Source: an uncultured Prevotellaceae bacterium (GTDB lineage: Bacteria > Bacteroidota > Bacteroidia > Bacteroidales > UBA932). Taken from it: 64,000 nucleotides of DNA. Each line of letters opens with the position of its first letter. Within the stretch, counting starts at the first letter, position 1. The translations under genes and the position numbers were made by a program. Shown one piece after another: positions 24,509 to 34,812 of the stretch. Under the pieces are notes generated by a model. That model was given only the letters and a program-made list of their open reading frames with translations, was not told the DNA's origin and did no database searches. The stretch covers positions 62,001 to 126,000 of the forward strand of contig CAMVFZ010000005.1 of assembly GCA_947166905.1 (NCBI GenBank), in the 5' to 3' direction.

Positions 24509-26533
24509 CTAGAGATTAGCGCGCTGTGACTGTGCATCACCGAGTTCCTTTGAGGCGTGAGCCTTACCGGAAGCAACTACAGGAGCCTTACGAACGCCCT
24601 GCTGAACAGGACCCATAGGAAGCTCTACATAGTTGCGAGGTGAATCACCCTTGTACATCTGGTACTTCTTAGCCTGGAGTTTAACCAAAGTCTCTTTAGC
24701 CTTCTGGACAGCTGCAGGAGCACTATAGTTAAGAGGATAAACTGCAGGATCTGCAAGAATGATGTAGTTTGCACATGCAAAGTATCCCTGGTAAGTGCCT
24801 TCTGAATCGAATGCGGCAAACTCTATACCGGTGTAGTCGTAAGATGAGTTACTCACAAAGGCAACAAGACCATCTGCAACATAAGCAGCACACATTCCAT
24901 AGTTACCTGTTGAATAAATGAGTGCAGTATAATCCATAACCACAGGCTTAATGGTATATGTAGTTCCGCTAAGTACAACCTCTCCGGCACTAGGGTTGCC
25001 TATCATGTAAATAGCACCGCTATACCACTCCATTTCAAGAGTACCGTCAAAGCCAGCCTTTTGACCTACGCCGTAATCGATACCGCTAACCTTAACAATG
25101 TCGCATTCATCACCGCCGATAATCTTGTCATCAGCGTCCTCAAATGTAACAATGCTATAAGGCTCACGATCAGTAGCAGCACCTTCATCGTCGGTAGCCC
25201 ACATGATCCAGTTGGTACCAAGGAGAGTAGCCTTGGGAACACCGGCCAAGAGATCATCCTCTGTATAAGCGATCTCGAAAGGACCAAGACCGTACTGAAC
25301 AGTAGCGTATACAGCATAGTCATCCTGCTGACCCTTGTCAGAGATAGGAACGGCAACTACTGTGTACTTACCACCCTCTGCATCTGCTGCGAAAGGAAGC
25401 TTAACCATACCGGGCTTGTCAATGATAACAACTGACTCATCCTCTACGAATACAAGATCAAGAGCATAATCAATAGCATCCTCATCGCCACCCTTTACAA
25501 GGACAACAGCAGCCTTTTCAGCATTAGCGCCAATAAAGTCAACGGATACAAGTGCATTGTCAGTACCCTCAGAATCGGTAAGGATACCCTCAAGGGTAAG
25601 ACCGATGGTATAATCGCTAAGCTCTACGCCAGGCATTACAACAGCGAATTTTCCGTGCTGGTCGGCATAGTAGTAGGCGCCATTGAGGGTGCAAAGCATA
25701 CCCTTAGGAGTAGGGAAGGAAATAATGCCGTCTGCATAAGTACCGATAGAGAACGGGCTGCCCTTGTAAACAGATGTTACACCATCAACAAAGCCATCTT
25801 TAGTATTGATACATACTCCGTAATCCTGGAGGGCGATAGTAACATTGTTGGGATCAGAAGCATCGATTACTATAGGAGAATTTCTCCAATAAGTACCCTC
25901 GTAATTCTTCATAGTAGACTCGCTGGCACCAAGAATCTGTGCGGCAAGAGGAAGCTGGAAGCCCTCTACCTTGAACACACCGGGAGTCAGTTCGTTCTCG
26001 TAGATAGTACAAGGAACAGTAATAGGATCAAGGCTATACAGTCCGCAAATGATATCGTCTACCCAAAGACCCTTACCAAGGTTCTTCCAAGGCTCAGGAA
26101 GAGTGGCGGTAATAGAAATATTGCTTACTGCATACTGAGTTGTTTCCGCTGAAGTAATAGCCAGGTTCAACTTGGCAGATTTTCCAAAAGGAACCTTGTC
26201 CATATCAACAGGGATAGACAATGTTGCAACATTGGAACCAGCGTCAAACGCTACGTTGAAGGTAGCGGGAGAGCTTTCAATGATATACTGGGTCTCCTCT
26301 TCAGAAACTGACACAGTTGCTGCAGATGATGCGGAAGTATCAAGACGATACAGCGGAACATCAATTGAAGTAGTAGCAGGAGTGAGAGTTACTTGAGTAG
26401 TGGTAGTATTTGAGAAATAGAACTGAGACCCTGTTTCTGCATCGCCGGGCTTCCACTCGTCGTACTTTTCACTACAAGCAGCAAGTGCGAAGAGGGCGGC
26501 AGTGGCAATAGCCAATCCTTTTATATATTTCAT
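24509..26533 (-). CDS. Lipoprotein of a SusC/SusD locus, unknown ligand (674 aa)
   Basis: The product starts MKYIKGLAIATAALFALAACSEKYDEW, a lipoprotein signal with acidic residues after the cysteine, which suggests surface exposure. The N-terminal part (about 25-150) looks like a beta-sandwich domain seen in SusE-like and BACON-type proteins. The rest is Gly, Asp and aromatic-rich, probably all-beta, with repeats of short strands. It is the third gene of the SusC/SusD operon, ten bases or so after susD, so it is likely an accessory binding lipoprotein. I recognise no catalytic domain. Two upstream ATGs (26542) are possible. Confidence 0.65.
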   Translation of the reverse strand: MKYIKGLAIATAALFALAACSEKYDEWKPGDAETGSQFYFSNTTTTQVTLTPATTSIDVPLYRLDTSASSAATVSVSEEETQYIIESSPATFNVAFDAGSNVATLSIPVDMDKVPFGKSAKLNLAITSAETTQYAVSNISITATLPEPWKNLGKGLWVDDIICGLYSLDPITVPCTIYENELTPGVFKVEGFQLPLAAQILGASESTMKNYEGTYWRNSPIVIDASDPNNVTIALQDYGVCINTKDGFVDGVTSVYKGSPFSIGTYADGIISFPTPKGMLCTLNGAYYYADQHGKFAVVMPGVELSDYTIGLTLEGILTDSEGTDNALVSVDFIGANAEKAAVVLVKGGDEDAIDYALDLVFVEDESVVIIDKPGMVKLPFAADAEGGKYTVVAVPISDKGQQDDYAVYATVQYGLGPFEIAYTEDDLLAGVPKATLLGTNWIMWATDDEGAATDREPYSIVTFEDADDKIIGGDECDIVKVSGIDYGVGQKAGFDGTLEMEWYSGAIYMIGNPSAGEVVLSGTTYTIKPVVMDYTALIYSTGNYGMCAAYVADGLVAFVSNSSYDYTGIEFAAFDSEGTYQGYFACANYIILADPAVYPLNYSAPAAVQKAKETLVKLQAKKYQMYKGDSPRNYVELPMGPVQQGVRKAPVVASGKAHASKELGDAQSQRANL

Positions 26534-26551
26534 AATAATCATCGTTATAGA

Positions 26552-28249
26552 TTAGTCAAAAGATGTTACAGGCGTATCATCAGCAGGTGATGACTTGCTA
26601 GGGTCAGGATTGTTTGTACAGTCGTAGTTGTAGTTGGTCTCGGTCTGTACAATGCAGAAGTTCATCCAGTTAGGAGTATTTCTTTCAACAAACCTGTAAT
26701 TAGGAACATGGTTGGTGTTAGGATAGTTACGGATAACACCCTTCTGCAGACGCTTGATATCCATGGTAGCGAAACCTTCGCCCCAAAGCTCAACACGACG
26801 CTGCCACCAAACCTCATTTACAAAGTCGCTGGACTTAACATCACCATAGTTCTCAGTGTGCTGGCCATAAACATAGTTAGGGTCACGAAGCTTAGCGAAA
26901 GCGGTAAGTTTAGCAATACCCTCAGCCTCATTCTGACGGCCGATAGCCTCTGCCTCGATGAGGTACATTTCCTCTACACGCATGAGAGGAATTGAACCAA
27001 CGAAACCGATGTACTGGTTGTCGCGACCTGCATCACCGCCAGCGGTACGGAACTTAAGCTCGATACCACCTACGACACCATTACCGAAACCGGAAACGGC
27101 AGCAGCACCACTCTGGAGCCATGTAGGATGCTTGGTGTAAGCTGCAAGGGCCTCTGCCTGAGCATCTGAATCAAGATCATCGAGAGCGAAGTCTACGTAG
27201 CAAGCCTTACGGCAGTCTGAAGCAGGAATAGTCTCATAGAGGTGACGGTCAATCTTGAAAGGCTGTCCATAGTTTGCAGCGTAGCCGCAACCTGAAACCT
27301 CAGGATTGATTTCCATGTACATCATTGAGCCCCAGCTTGAGTCACCATCGTTAACCTGGATCTGAGGATCGGAAGACTTCTGCTCAAGACCGAACATCCA
27401 AGCACTGTTAGGAGTGTTGAAACCAGTCTCCCAGTCTGTGTACTGTGCGGCGGTCATTACGCTGTAGCCGTCCTGAGCCTTCTTGGCATAGGTAGCTGCA
27501 TTTGCCCAATCACCCATAATGAGGTAAGCACGAGCCTTCAGACCGTAAACAACGGAGATGTCGGGGAGATAGATAGAAGGACGCTGGTAGTTGGCAAGAA
27601 GAGACTCTGCCTTGTCAAGGTCGCTTATGATGAACTTGAACATCTCCTCGTGGGTAGCACGGGGGTTGTGAGAAAGGGCCTCTACTGAAGTAGCCTCAGT
27701 TACGATAGGAACTGAAACGTCTTCCTTGTCAACGGTATAAGTCTTCTGTGAGTACATCTGGGCCATTTCTGTATAAAGCCATGCGCGTACTGCATAAGCG
27801 ATACCTGCACCTGCTGCATAATCATCGGCAACATTGCCTTCTGAGTCGGTAGCAAGACTGATAACATCGTTGCAGCTCTTGATCCACTTGAAGTAGTAGG
27901 TCCAAGGCATCTGGCAGATACGGTAAGCAGGTCCAAGATAGATCATCTCATACCAGTAGCTGTACCAGTTCTGATAAACGTATACTATATCCTGGCCCAT
28001 AATATCCCTTTCGAGATTCAGTGCAGGCCAGCCAAGGTCGTAAGGATAACTGTTGCCTGAGCCGCCATAAACGAACTCGCCAACAAGTGTAGAAGTAACG
28101 GCACTTACTGCGTTGTCAAAAGCACCAGGAGCTTCAGCTACCTGATCTTTTGTGGCATAGCCGTTCTGGGGAAGGTACTCCTTCTCGCAGCTTGTATAGA
28201 TAAAACCGGTGAGGAGCAGAAGTGCGGAAACCTTAAGTATATTTTTCAT
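26552..28249 (-). CDS. SusD/RagB-family nutrient-binding lipoprotein
   Basis: The 565-residue protein has a lipoprotein signal (LLLLTGFIYTSCEKEY) and SusD features: tetratricopeptide-like helices with YAVRAWLYTEMAQMYS and VYGLKARAYLIMGDW, and the C-terminal RMRVEEMYLIEAEA/RDPNYVY region. SusD caps the SusC channel on the outer membrane and binds the ligand. It lies 17 bases downstream of susC. The ligand cannot be deduced because no enzyme is encoded nearby. Confidence 0.9.
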   Translation of the reverse strand: MKNILKVSALLLLTGFIYTSCEKEYLPQNGYATKDQVAEAPGAFDNAVSAVTSTLVGEFVYGGSGNSYPYDLGWPALNLERDIMGQDIVYVYQNWYSYWYEMIYLGPAYRICQMPWTYYFKWIKSCNDVISLATDSEGNVADDYAAGAGIAYAVRAWLYTEMAQMYSQKTYTVDKEDVSVPIVTEATSVEALSHNPRATHEEMFKFIISDLDKAESLLANYQRPSIYLPDISVVYGLKARAYLIMGDWANAATYAKKAQDGYSVMTAAQYTDWETGFNTPNSAWMFGLEQKSSDPQIQVNDGDSSWGSMMYMEINPEVSGCGYAANYGQPFKIDRHLYETIPASDCRKACYVDFALDDLDSDAQAEALAAYTKHPTWLQSGAAAVSGFGNGVVGGIELKFRTAGGDAGRDNQYIGFVGSIPLMRVEEMYLIEAEAIGRQNEAEGIAKLTAFAKLRDPNYVYGQHTENYGDVKSSDFVNEVWWQRRVELWGEGFATMDIKRLQKGVIRNYPNTNHVPNYRFVERNTPNWMNFCIVQTETNYNYDCTNNPDPSKSSPADDTPVTSFD

Positions 28250-28266
28250 ATTCTTTTCCTCCTAAA

Positions 28267-31200
28267 TTAGAATGAAAGCTGGATTCCACCGGAGATAGTC
28301 CTAACCGGAGAATAAGCTGTGATGGATGAGTTGGAAGTGAATGAGTAACGAGGATCCAGACCCTTGCGGTGTGACCAGAAGATGAGGTTCTCGCCCATTG
28401 CATATACCCTGATGTTGCTGATAACCTTACCGAGGTTTGCAATCTTCTTAACAGGGATGTTGTAACCAACTGCGAATGACTGGAAGTTCAGATAGCTTGC
28501 ATTGGTCAGATAGTAATCAGTGCTGTAACGCTGATCGCCGAACTGCCAACGAGGAATGTTGCTGTTAGTATTGGTTGCGCTCCATGCCTTTACCCAATCC
28601 TTGTGGAATACGGTACCGGCGTTGCTTGAAGAAGATGAAGGACTCATCAATGAAGAGTAACGGCTATCGTAGATCTTTCCACCAAGCTGATAATCGAAGG
28701 TAGCATTGAAGTCGAAGTTACCGACCTTCAGTGAAGTGCTGAAACCACCGAATACCTTAGGAAGAGTTGAACCAAATGCATACTTGGAAGCCTCATCGAT
28801 GTTGGAAGTCGTACCTGACTTCTTGGAAGCAGCCTTGTTGATGATGTTGGTAGTAACACCGTCCTTGCCACCAGCAGGGCTCAGGTCTTCGTCGTACCAG
28901 TACAGAGGCTCACCTTTCTCGCCGATACCGGCATAAGCATAAGTGAAGTAGTTGTCCATAGGACCACCAACCTCGTACCAGAGACCATTCTCGGTAAAGC
29001 CGCCGTAATCAGCGATCTTAGACTCAGGAAGGCTGAGGATCTTGGTTGCATTGTGAGAAGCGTTCAAGCTTACAGACCAGTCAACGGTCTTGGTACGGAT
29101 GATAGTGCCATTGAGGGTGAGTTCAATACCCTTGTTAGACATATCACCTACGTTGCCATAGTAACCACGTGAACCTGCAGACTCAGGGATTGAGAGCCAG
29201 AAGAGAAGGTCCTGAACTTTCTTGTAGTAAGCATCGATACCTCCGGAGAGACGTCCGTTCCAGAAGCTGAATTCTGCACCGATGTTCCAGTTAGTAGTGG
29301 TCTCCCAGGTAATCTTCTCATTACCAAGACGATAGAAAGTAGGAGACATTGAAGTATCGGAAGCCTTGGACAGCTCATAGAGATCTGTGTAAGCCCAAGC
29401 GCCGATGCTATCGTTACCCTGCTGACCTACGGAGAACTTCAGTTTGAGGATATCGATCCAGCTTACGTCGCTGAGGAAGGTCTCCTTGGAGAGTACCTCT
29501 GCAAGACCGATAGACCAGAAGTTACCCCAACGATGTTTCTTAGCGAAGTAAGATGATGCATCACGACGGAAACTGAGTGAGAGATAAGTCTTGTTCTTAT
29601 AGTCAGTCTGAGCGCTTAAGAAGAAACCTTCTACGTTGTATCCTGAAGAAGAAGTAGAAGCATCTACCTGACGGTCTGCGAATGCAGAGAGCTCAAGGAT
29701 CTCAGGAGAGAAAGCACCACGGGCATAAGCATAGATGCTGTTGCTCTTGTTCTTGTAGTACTCGTGACCAGCCATAACGTTTACGTTGAAGTCACCGTAA
29801 GTGTTGTGGAAGGTGAGAGTCTGAAGGTGGTTGGAACGGAGAGCGTTGCTCTCTGAGCGATAGATTTCGCCGTTAACACCAACCTTAGGACCATAGAGTG
29901 CGTTCTCGTAATCGAGTGAACGGGTGTTGCCCCAGATGATGGTTGAAGACCAGTTAGCCTTGAGCCAAGGGGTGAACTCAACCTCTACAGTACCGTTGGC
30001 ATTGAACTGGTTGCCCAGGCTCTCTACCTTGTTGTAGTGGTTGCTACCCAGAGGGTTACCGGTCTGCAGGAAGCCACGGCCTACACCGTAGTTGGTTGCA
30101 GCTACACCGTAGTCGTACTGAGGATTGCCGTTTTCGTCGGTCCTGATAACAGGGTTGCCGTTTTCATCGAGCACGCGTACGAATACAGGATAAATAGGAG
30201 CAATCATTGAGGTGTAGTAGGTAAGGTTGGTTGAACCGTAGCTACCGGTTGTGAAGTTAGGGTTAGAGGTGGTCTTAGAGTTGGTGTAACCTACGTTTGC
30301 ACCGAACTTGAGCCAGCTCTTAGCCTGATAGTCAGCCTTTACGCGGGCTGTGAAACGCTTGTAACCGGAATACTCGATAATACCGTTCTCATTGAGGTAA
30401 CCTACACTACCGTAGAAAGAACCGCGATCGTTACCGCCGTTTACACTAAGGGTGTACTCCTGACGGGAAGCGGTGCTGTAAGCGAGGTCTGTCCAGTCAT
30501 CATTGGTCATGTAGTAGGTTTCACCCTTCCACTGATAAGCACGACCCTTAACTGCGTTAGGGTTGAGCTTGCCATTAAGACCGATAAGGTTCTGGCCTGT
30601 AGGAACAGTGTAGATGTTGTAACCGAGGTCACCAATCATCTGGGTGTTAGCGCGGAGGTTAGCCTCTGCAGCACTCAGACCATTGAAGATGAAGTAGTTG
30701 TACAACTGAGCATAGTATGCCTCGTAGTACTCACCAGGCTCGGTGATCTTGTCGTACTCCTGGATAGCCCTGGAGCTAACACCAAACTTGGCGTCGAATG
30801 TTACAACTGCATCCTTTGACTTTGATTTCTTTGTAGTAACGAGGATCACACCTGCAGCACCACGGGCACCATAAAGGGCGGCGGAAGCAGCATCCTTAAG
30901 GACGGTGATGGACTCGATATCATTCTGGGGAATGTTGGAGAGGCTGGCCGTGTAAGGCGCACCATCAACAATGATAAGAGGATCTGTACCTGCGTACATA
31001 GATGCAATACCACGAATGTTGATGCTACCTGCACTTGAACCAGGAGCACCTGAAGCACCCTTCATCTGGAGGCCCGGAACGGAACCTACGAGGGCGTTCT
31101 GTACGTTGGTGGTCTGACGCTTCTGCAAGTCTTCTGACTTAACAACAGTAGCAGATCCGGTAAATGCCTCTTTAGTAGTTGTACCGAATGCGACAACGAT

Positions 31201-31518
31201 AGTTTCGTCGAGCACTGTGGAATCTACCTCGAGAACAATGTTCAAGGTCTTGTGACCATTGACAGCGACTGTCTTGTCTTTGTAACCCATGCAGCTTACC
31301 TTCAACTGGCCGTCTGAAGGGACGGAGAGAGTATAAGCTCCTGACAGATCAGTCATGGCGTAGACGGTATTATTGCCAACAAGGAGCACGCTTGCTCCAA
31401 CGATAGGCTCACCGGCTTCATCAACCACTTTACCAGACACAGTGATGTTCTGTGCGAGGGCAGTGAAAGAAGCCACTAGTAATACCACAGCCGTGAAAAA
31501 AAACCTAATTTTTTTCAT
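28267..31518 (-). CDS. SusC/RagA-family TonB-dependent outer-membrane transporter
   Basis: The protein, about 1083 residues, has a signal peptide (MKKIRFFFTAVVLLVASFTA), a carboxypeptidase-like regulatory domain (ITVSGKVVDEAGEPIVGASV), the TonB-box-bearing segment, a plug (IDVDGAPY-like IIVDGAPYTASL, VLKDAASAALYGARGAAGVI) and a large beta barrel ending in an aromatic residue (GGIQLSF). It imports a large ligand together with SusD. Another ATG two codons upstream (31524) is equally possible. Expression probably starts in the A/T-rich gap to the right. Confidence 0.93.
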   Translation of the reverse strand: MKKIRFFFTAVVLLVASFTALAQNITVSGKVVDEAGEPIVGASVLLVGNNTVYAMTDLSGAYTLSVPSDGQLKVSCMGYKDKTVAVNGHKTLNIVLEVDSTVLDETIVVAFGTTTKEAFTGSATVVKSEDLQKRQTTNVQNALVGSVPGLQMKGASGAPGSSAGSINIRGIASMYAGTDPLIIVDGAPYTASLSNIPQNDIESITVLKDAASAALYGARGAAGVILVTTKKSKSKDAVVTFDAKFGVSSRAIQEYDKITEPGEYYEAYYAQLYNYFIFNGLSAAEANLRANTQMIGDLGYNIYTVPTGQNLIGLNGKLNPNAVKGRAYQWKGETYYMTNDDWTDLAYSTASRQEYTLSVNGGNDRGSFYGSVGYLNENGIIEYSGYKRFTARVKADYQAKSWLKFGANVGYTNSKTTSNPNFTTGSYGSTNLTYYTSMIAPIYPVFVRVLDENGNPVIRTDENGNPQYDYGVAATNYGVGRGFLQTGNPLGSNHYNKVESLGNQFNANGTVEVEFTPWLKANWSSTIIWGNTRSLDYENALYGPKVGVNGEIYRSESNALRSNHLQTLTFHNTYGDFNVNVMAGHEYYKNKSNSIYAYARGAFSPEILELSAFADRQVDASTSSSGYNVEGFFLSAQTDYKNKTYLSLSFRRDASSYFAKKHRWGNFWSIGLAEVLSKETFLSDVSWIDILKLKFSVGQQGNDSIGAWAYTDLYELSKASDTSMSPTFYRLGNEKITWETTTNWNIGAEFSFWNGRLSGGIDAYYKKVQDLLFWLSIPESAGSRGYYGNVGDMSNKGIELTLNGTIIRTKTVDWSVSLNASHNATKILSLPESKIADYGGFTENGLWYEVGGPMDNYFTYAYAGIGEKGEPLYWYDEDLSPAGGKDGVTTNIINKAASKKSGTTSNIDEASKYAFGSTLPKVFGGFSTSLKVGNFDFNATFDYQLGGKIYDSRYSSLMSPSSSSSNAGTVFHKDWVKAWSATNTNSNIPRWQFGDQRYSTDYYLTNASYLNFQSFAVGYNIPVKKIANLGKVISNIRVYAMGENLIFWSHRKGLDPRYSFTSNSSITAYSPVRTISGGIQLSF

Positions 31519-31837
31519 AAGCATAAGATCGTTAGTGAAACTTAAAATATAAAAATATAATAATTGTCAGCGTTGGTACACCCCGCTTTTCAGGGCTACC
31601 AAAGGCAAAGTAAAGAATTATTTTTTAAAAAACAAAATTTCTCAACTATTTGTAACTAGCCTATTTTCAGGCATTTAAAACGATATTTGATTTTAGTTTA
31701 TAAAGATTAAAACATTTTAAACTTACAAATAGAAAGTTGATTCGACGAATTTTTGCGTGTTTTTACAAAAAAGAATATTTTGCGAATATATATACACTAA
31801 AATGCATAAAATACCGCAAAATATTCGAAATTATTCG
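31519..31837. other. A/T-rich gap upstream of the SusC gene
   Basis: This stretch of about 320 bases has no credible gene. A hairpin with TTGGTA (31573-31578) and TACCAA (31597-31602) plus an inner CCC/GGG lies about 55 bases before the SusC start, within the likely leader. Degenerate -7-like words (such as TTACTTTG on the reverse strand near 31605-31612) are present, but no perfect TAnnTTTG box stands out. Much of the rest is plain A/T-rich sequence. Confidence 0.5.
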
Positions 31838-32875
31838 CTATTTAACCCTGATAGAACGACCCAACTTAAGAGTTGTTTTGGGTGTAAGTCCCTGATTGAG
31901 ACGACAGATAGCAGAAACTGTCGTATGGTATTTTCGGGCAATTCCTCCCAAAGTATCACCGGACTTAACTTTGTGATACTTGGCTGCAGCGGCCTCAGCG
32001 GCCTCTTTTGCCTTGGCGGCATACTCCAGGGAATCGGCTGCATGAATCTCGTCTTCTATATCTTCAGACTCCGGAACATACTTGCTGTCTATGGAAAGAT
32101 GCTTCTTTTTTAGGACAAAAAGCCTGTGCCGGAGGTCACCGGACTCAAAATCTATAAGCCACTGGGGGTCAAAAGCGTAACCTCTGTATCTGGTCTCAAA
32201 ATGGAGGTGCGGGCCAGTGGAACGGCCAGTTGAGCCGCCAAGACCTATTTTATCGCCTGCATCCACCCATTGGCCGGCCTCGACGCTACGCTCTGCCAAA
32301 TGAGCATAAAATGTCTCTAGACCGTTCTCGTGACGAACTATAACCAGATTTCCGTAACCTTTATAATATTTTGAAAGGCGAACCCTGCCAGAGAAGGCCG
32401 CAGAGACAGGTTCTCCCCTATGCAAAGGCAAATCAACGCCCTGATGGCGCCTTCTATGGCGCATTCCGAATTTTGAATAAACTTTAACCTGACGCGGACA
32501 TTTGTACTGATTCAAGGTATCCACCACCCACACAGAAATTTTATCCGGCAGGCTTGACAGGTCCTGGCGATAAGGGTCTATTGCATCCTCGTCCCAGCAT
32601 TCCTTGATAGCGTCGGTCTTTATCGCAGCCGACGGATCCCTGTAATACTTCCAGGTATTGTTTTCATATAATATAATCTGTACGCCAGGGGTCTGCGTGT
32701 CGATGGTATCAAGCACATTGCCGGGCACACCGCGAAGACTCCGCACCGACTCTCTTGTCAGGTGCGGAATCATTACGTCCGGCGTTTTGTCTTTGAGCTT
32801 AACCTTGCTCTGGGCGTTAGCCCAAGGGGCGGCCGTAACGGCCACCAGAAAAAAAAGCAAATATTTGAATTTCAT
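31838..32875 (-). CDS. M23 peptidase with C-terminal LysM domain
   Basis: The 345-residue protein has a signal peptide (to about residue 21), an M23 zinc-peptidase domain with the ligands His144 and Asp148 (HQGVD) and the later HLHFE, and a C-terminal LysM module (about 296-345, YHKVKSGDTLGGIARKYHTT) that binds peptidoglycan. It should cut cross-linking peptides in the periplasm during growth. A short Ala/Glu-rich helix joins the two parts. Its ATG overlaps the stop of the phosphohexomutase gene by one base. Confidence 0.9.
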   Translation of the reverse strand: MKFKYLLFFLVAVTAAPWANAQSKVKLKDKTPDVMIPHLTRESVRSLRGVPGNVLDTIDTQTPGVQIILYENNTWKYYRDPSAAIKTDAIKECWDEDAIDPYRQDLSSLPDKISVWVVDTLNQYKCPRQVKVYSKFGMRHRRRHQGVDLPLHRGEPVSAAFSGRVRLSKYYKGYGNLVIVRHENGLETFYAHLAERSVEAGQWVDAGDKIGLGGSTGRSTGPHLHFETRYRGYAFDPQWLIDFESGDLRHRLFVLKKKHLSIDSKYVPESEDIEDEIHAADSLEYAAKAKEAAEAAAAKYHKVKSGDTLGGIARKYHTTVSAICRLNQGLTPKTTLKLGRSIRVK

Positions 32876-34242
32876 TATCTTACTGCACCGAATCTCTCTT
32901 TCAGAATCTTATCCGCCTGGGCAATCTTCTCTGCCAGCAATTCCTTGGAAGTAGCCTCGCAGATAAAGCGCAGATAAGGTTCTGTGTTGGAAGGACGGAT
33001 ATTGAACCACCACTGAGGGAATTCCAACCTGTAGCCGTCGAAGTCCATAACCTTGGTGGGCTTCTCCTGGCTCTGGAAATACTCCTTGATGGCATCCATC
33101 GCGCCTTTCTTATCTTCTAGTTTATAGTTAATTTCTCCTGAATTCTCATAACCGGTAAGGCGGTCAATTTCTTCTGAAAGCTTGATTCCCTGCTTCTTGA
33201 GGGCGCTTACAATGCGAAGCACAATCATGCTGGAGAGCATACCGCTGTCGCTGTAGAAGAAATCCTTGAAATAATAGTGACCTGCAAGTTCACCACCCCA
33301 GAGGCCGTCGATTTCACGAAGCTTGGGAGCGGCGAAAGCACGGCCTACGCGCCATGTATGGACATCGGCATTATAATTCTCTGTCAGATACTCTGCAACT
33401 GCCTTGCTTGAGCGAATCTCCTGAAGCACGCGGGGATTCTTCTCTCCCCTTTCGTCGCAGAAGTAACGGGCCATCATTGCAATTACAAGATCCGGGGCCA
33501 CGAAACGGGCCTTGTCATCCACGAACATAACGCGGTCTGCGTCGCCGTCGTAAATAACGCCAACATCGGCCTTGATCTTTGAAACCAGGTTCTTCAACGG
33601 CTCTACATTCTTGGCCACCAGCGGATTAGGCTCATGGTTAGGGAAGCTGCCGTCCATATCGTCAAATAGATAAGTGGCATCATCGCCCTTGTAAATCTCT
33701 TTAGCGAAGAGGGTGCTCATTCCATTGGAAAGGTCAAAGGCTATCTTAAGGTTGGAATAATCGCCCTTGAACTTCATAAGGAACTTAATATAGTCCGGTT
33801 TGATGTCTATTTCCTTAACTACTCCCCTCTTTGCAGCAACGGGAGTGGGACGGCCCTCGTCAATCCACTGCTTAATCTGGCCGAGACCGGTGTCCAGGCC
33901 AACAGGGAGCGCATTTTCGCGGCTCACCTTCATTCCGTTGTACTCGCGGGGATTATGGCTTGCTGTAATCTGTACAGAGGCTTTATAACCATAGTTTGCA
34001 GTACCGAAGTAAACCAGAGGAGTACTGCTGTAGCCGATATCGTCCACATCGGCACCGGCATCAGTGATGCCTTTGATCAGGTAGTCGTGAATTTCCTGTC
34101 CGGAGAGGCGGCAGTCGCGGCCCACCAGAACTTTATTGGCTTTGAGGAGTTCAGGGAGGAAGTAGCCCACCTTGTAGGCGATCTCCTTATCGAAGTCTAC
34201 GTTGTAGATACCTCGAATGTCGTATGCGTGAAATGCTCCCAT
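32875..34242 (-). CDS. Phosphomannomutase / phosphoglucomutase
   Basis: The 455-residue alpha-D-phosphohexomutase contains the active-site serine loop ITASHNPREYNG, the metal loop DGDADR and a C-terminal phosphate-binding RPSNTEPYLR. It shifts phosphate between C1 and C6 of hexoses, feeding nucleotide-sugar and envelope polysaccharide synthesis. It is close to the bifunctional ManB/AlgC type, although the sugar preference cannot be set from sequence alone. It lies between def and the M23 peptidase in one leftward run. Confidence 0.9.
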   Translation of the reverse strand: MGAFHAYDIRGIYNVDFDKEIAYKVGYFLPELLKANKVLVGRDCRLSGQEIHDYLIKGITDAGADVDDIGYSSTPLVYFGTANYGYKASVQITASHNPREYNGMKVSRENALPVGLDTGLGQIKQWIDEGRPTPVAAKRGVVKEIDIKPDYIKFLMKFKGDYSNLKIAFDLSNGMSTLFAKEIYKGDDATYLFDDMDGSFPNHEPNPLVAKNVEPLKNLVSKIKADVGVIYDGDADRVMFVDDKARFVAPDLVIAMMARYFCDERGEKNPRVLQEIRSSKAVAEYLTENYNADVHTWRVGRAFAAPKLREIDGLWGGELAGHYYFKDFFYSDSGMLSSMIVLRIVSALKKQGIKLSEEIDRLTGYENSGEINYKLEDKKGAMDAIKEYFQSQEKPTKVMDFDGYRLEFPQWWFNIRPSNTEPYLRFICEATSKELLAEKIAQADKILKERFGAVR

Positions 34243-34254
34243 AGTGTTATTGGA

Positions 34255-34809
34255 TTACTTGATTTTGGATTTGTATCGGGTTGTATAGCGCCCGTTGGCG
34301 ATACCCACCAACTTCTTGGCTATCATCTTTTTACGTATGGGGGCCACAAGGTCGGTAAACATATCCCCTTCAAGATGGGAAAGCTCATGCTGGACCATGC
34401 GGCAGGCAAAACGGTCGAAGGTCTCGGTTACCTTTTGCAAATCTTCGTTGTAATACTCTACGGTGATGGTGTCAGGGCGTCTGACATCGGCATAAATACC
34501 GGGGATGCTAAGGCAGCCCTCGTTATAAGTGCACATATTGTCGCTCTGGGACACGATGCGAGGATTGATAAGGGTACGGCGGAAATCCTTGAGGTAATCG
34601 TACACATCAGTCATTTCCGTGCCGTCCACTATCACTACCCTCTTGGAAACGCCAATCTGAGGCGCTGCAAGTCCGCAGCCCTCTGCTACAGCAAGGGTGT
34701 CCTTAAGGTCCTGTACCAAGGTTTTGATGCCCTCCGCATCTGCCAGGTCAATTTCTTCCGCCTTCTTGCGAAGGACCTCAGATCCGTAAAGATATATCGG
34801 TTGAATCAT
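34255..34809 (-). CDS. def: Peptide deformylase
   Basis: The 184-residue enzyme removes the formyl group from new proteins. All three motifs are present: GCGLAAPQIG, EGCLSIPG with the metal-binding Cys, and QHELSHLEG with the HEXXH metal and catalytic residues. The length is normal. It starts three bases after the ruvX stop, in the same leftward unit. Confidence 0.95.
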   Translation of the reverse strand: MIQPIYLYGSEVLRKKAEEIDLADAEGIKTLVQDLKDTLAVAEGCGLAAPQIGVSKRVVIVDGTEMTDVYDYLKDFRRTLINPRIVSQSDNMCTYNEGCLSIPGIYADVRRPDTITVEYYNEDLQKVTETFDRFACRMVQHELSHLEGDMFTDLVAPIRKKMIAKKLVGIANGRYTTRYKSKIK

Positions 34810-34812
34810 GTT

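Noticed and set aside
31757..32113. 118-codon + strand frame upstream of SusC
   Set aside because: Its second half is antisense to the M23-LysM gene and the first half is A/T-rich gap; no family match.
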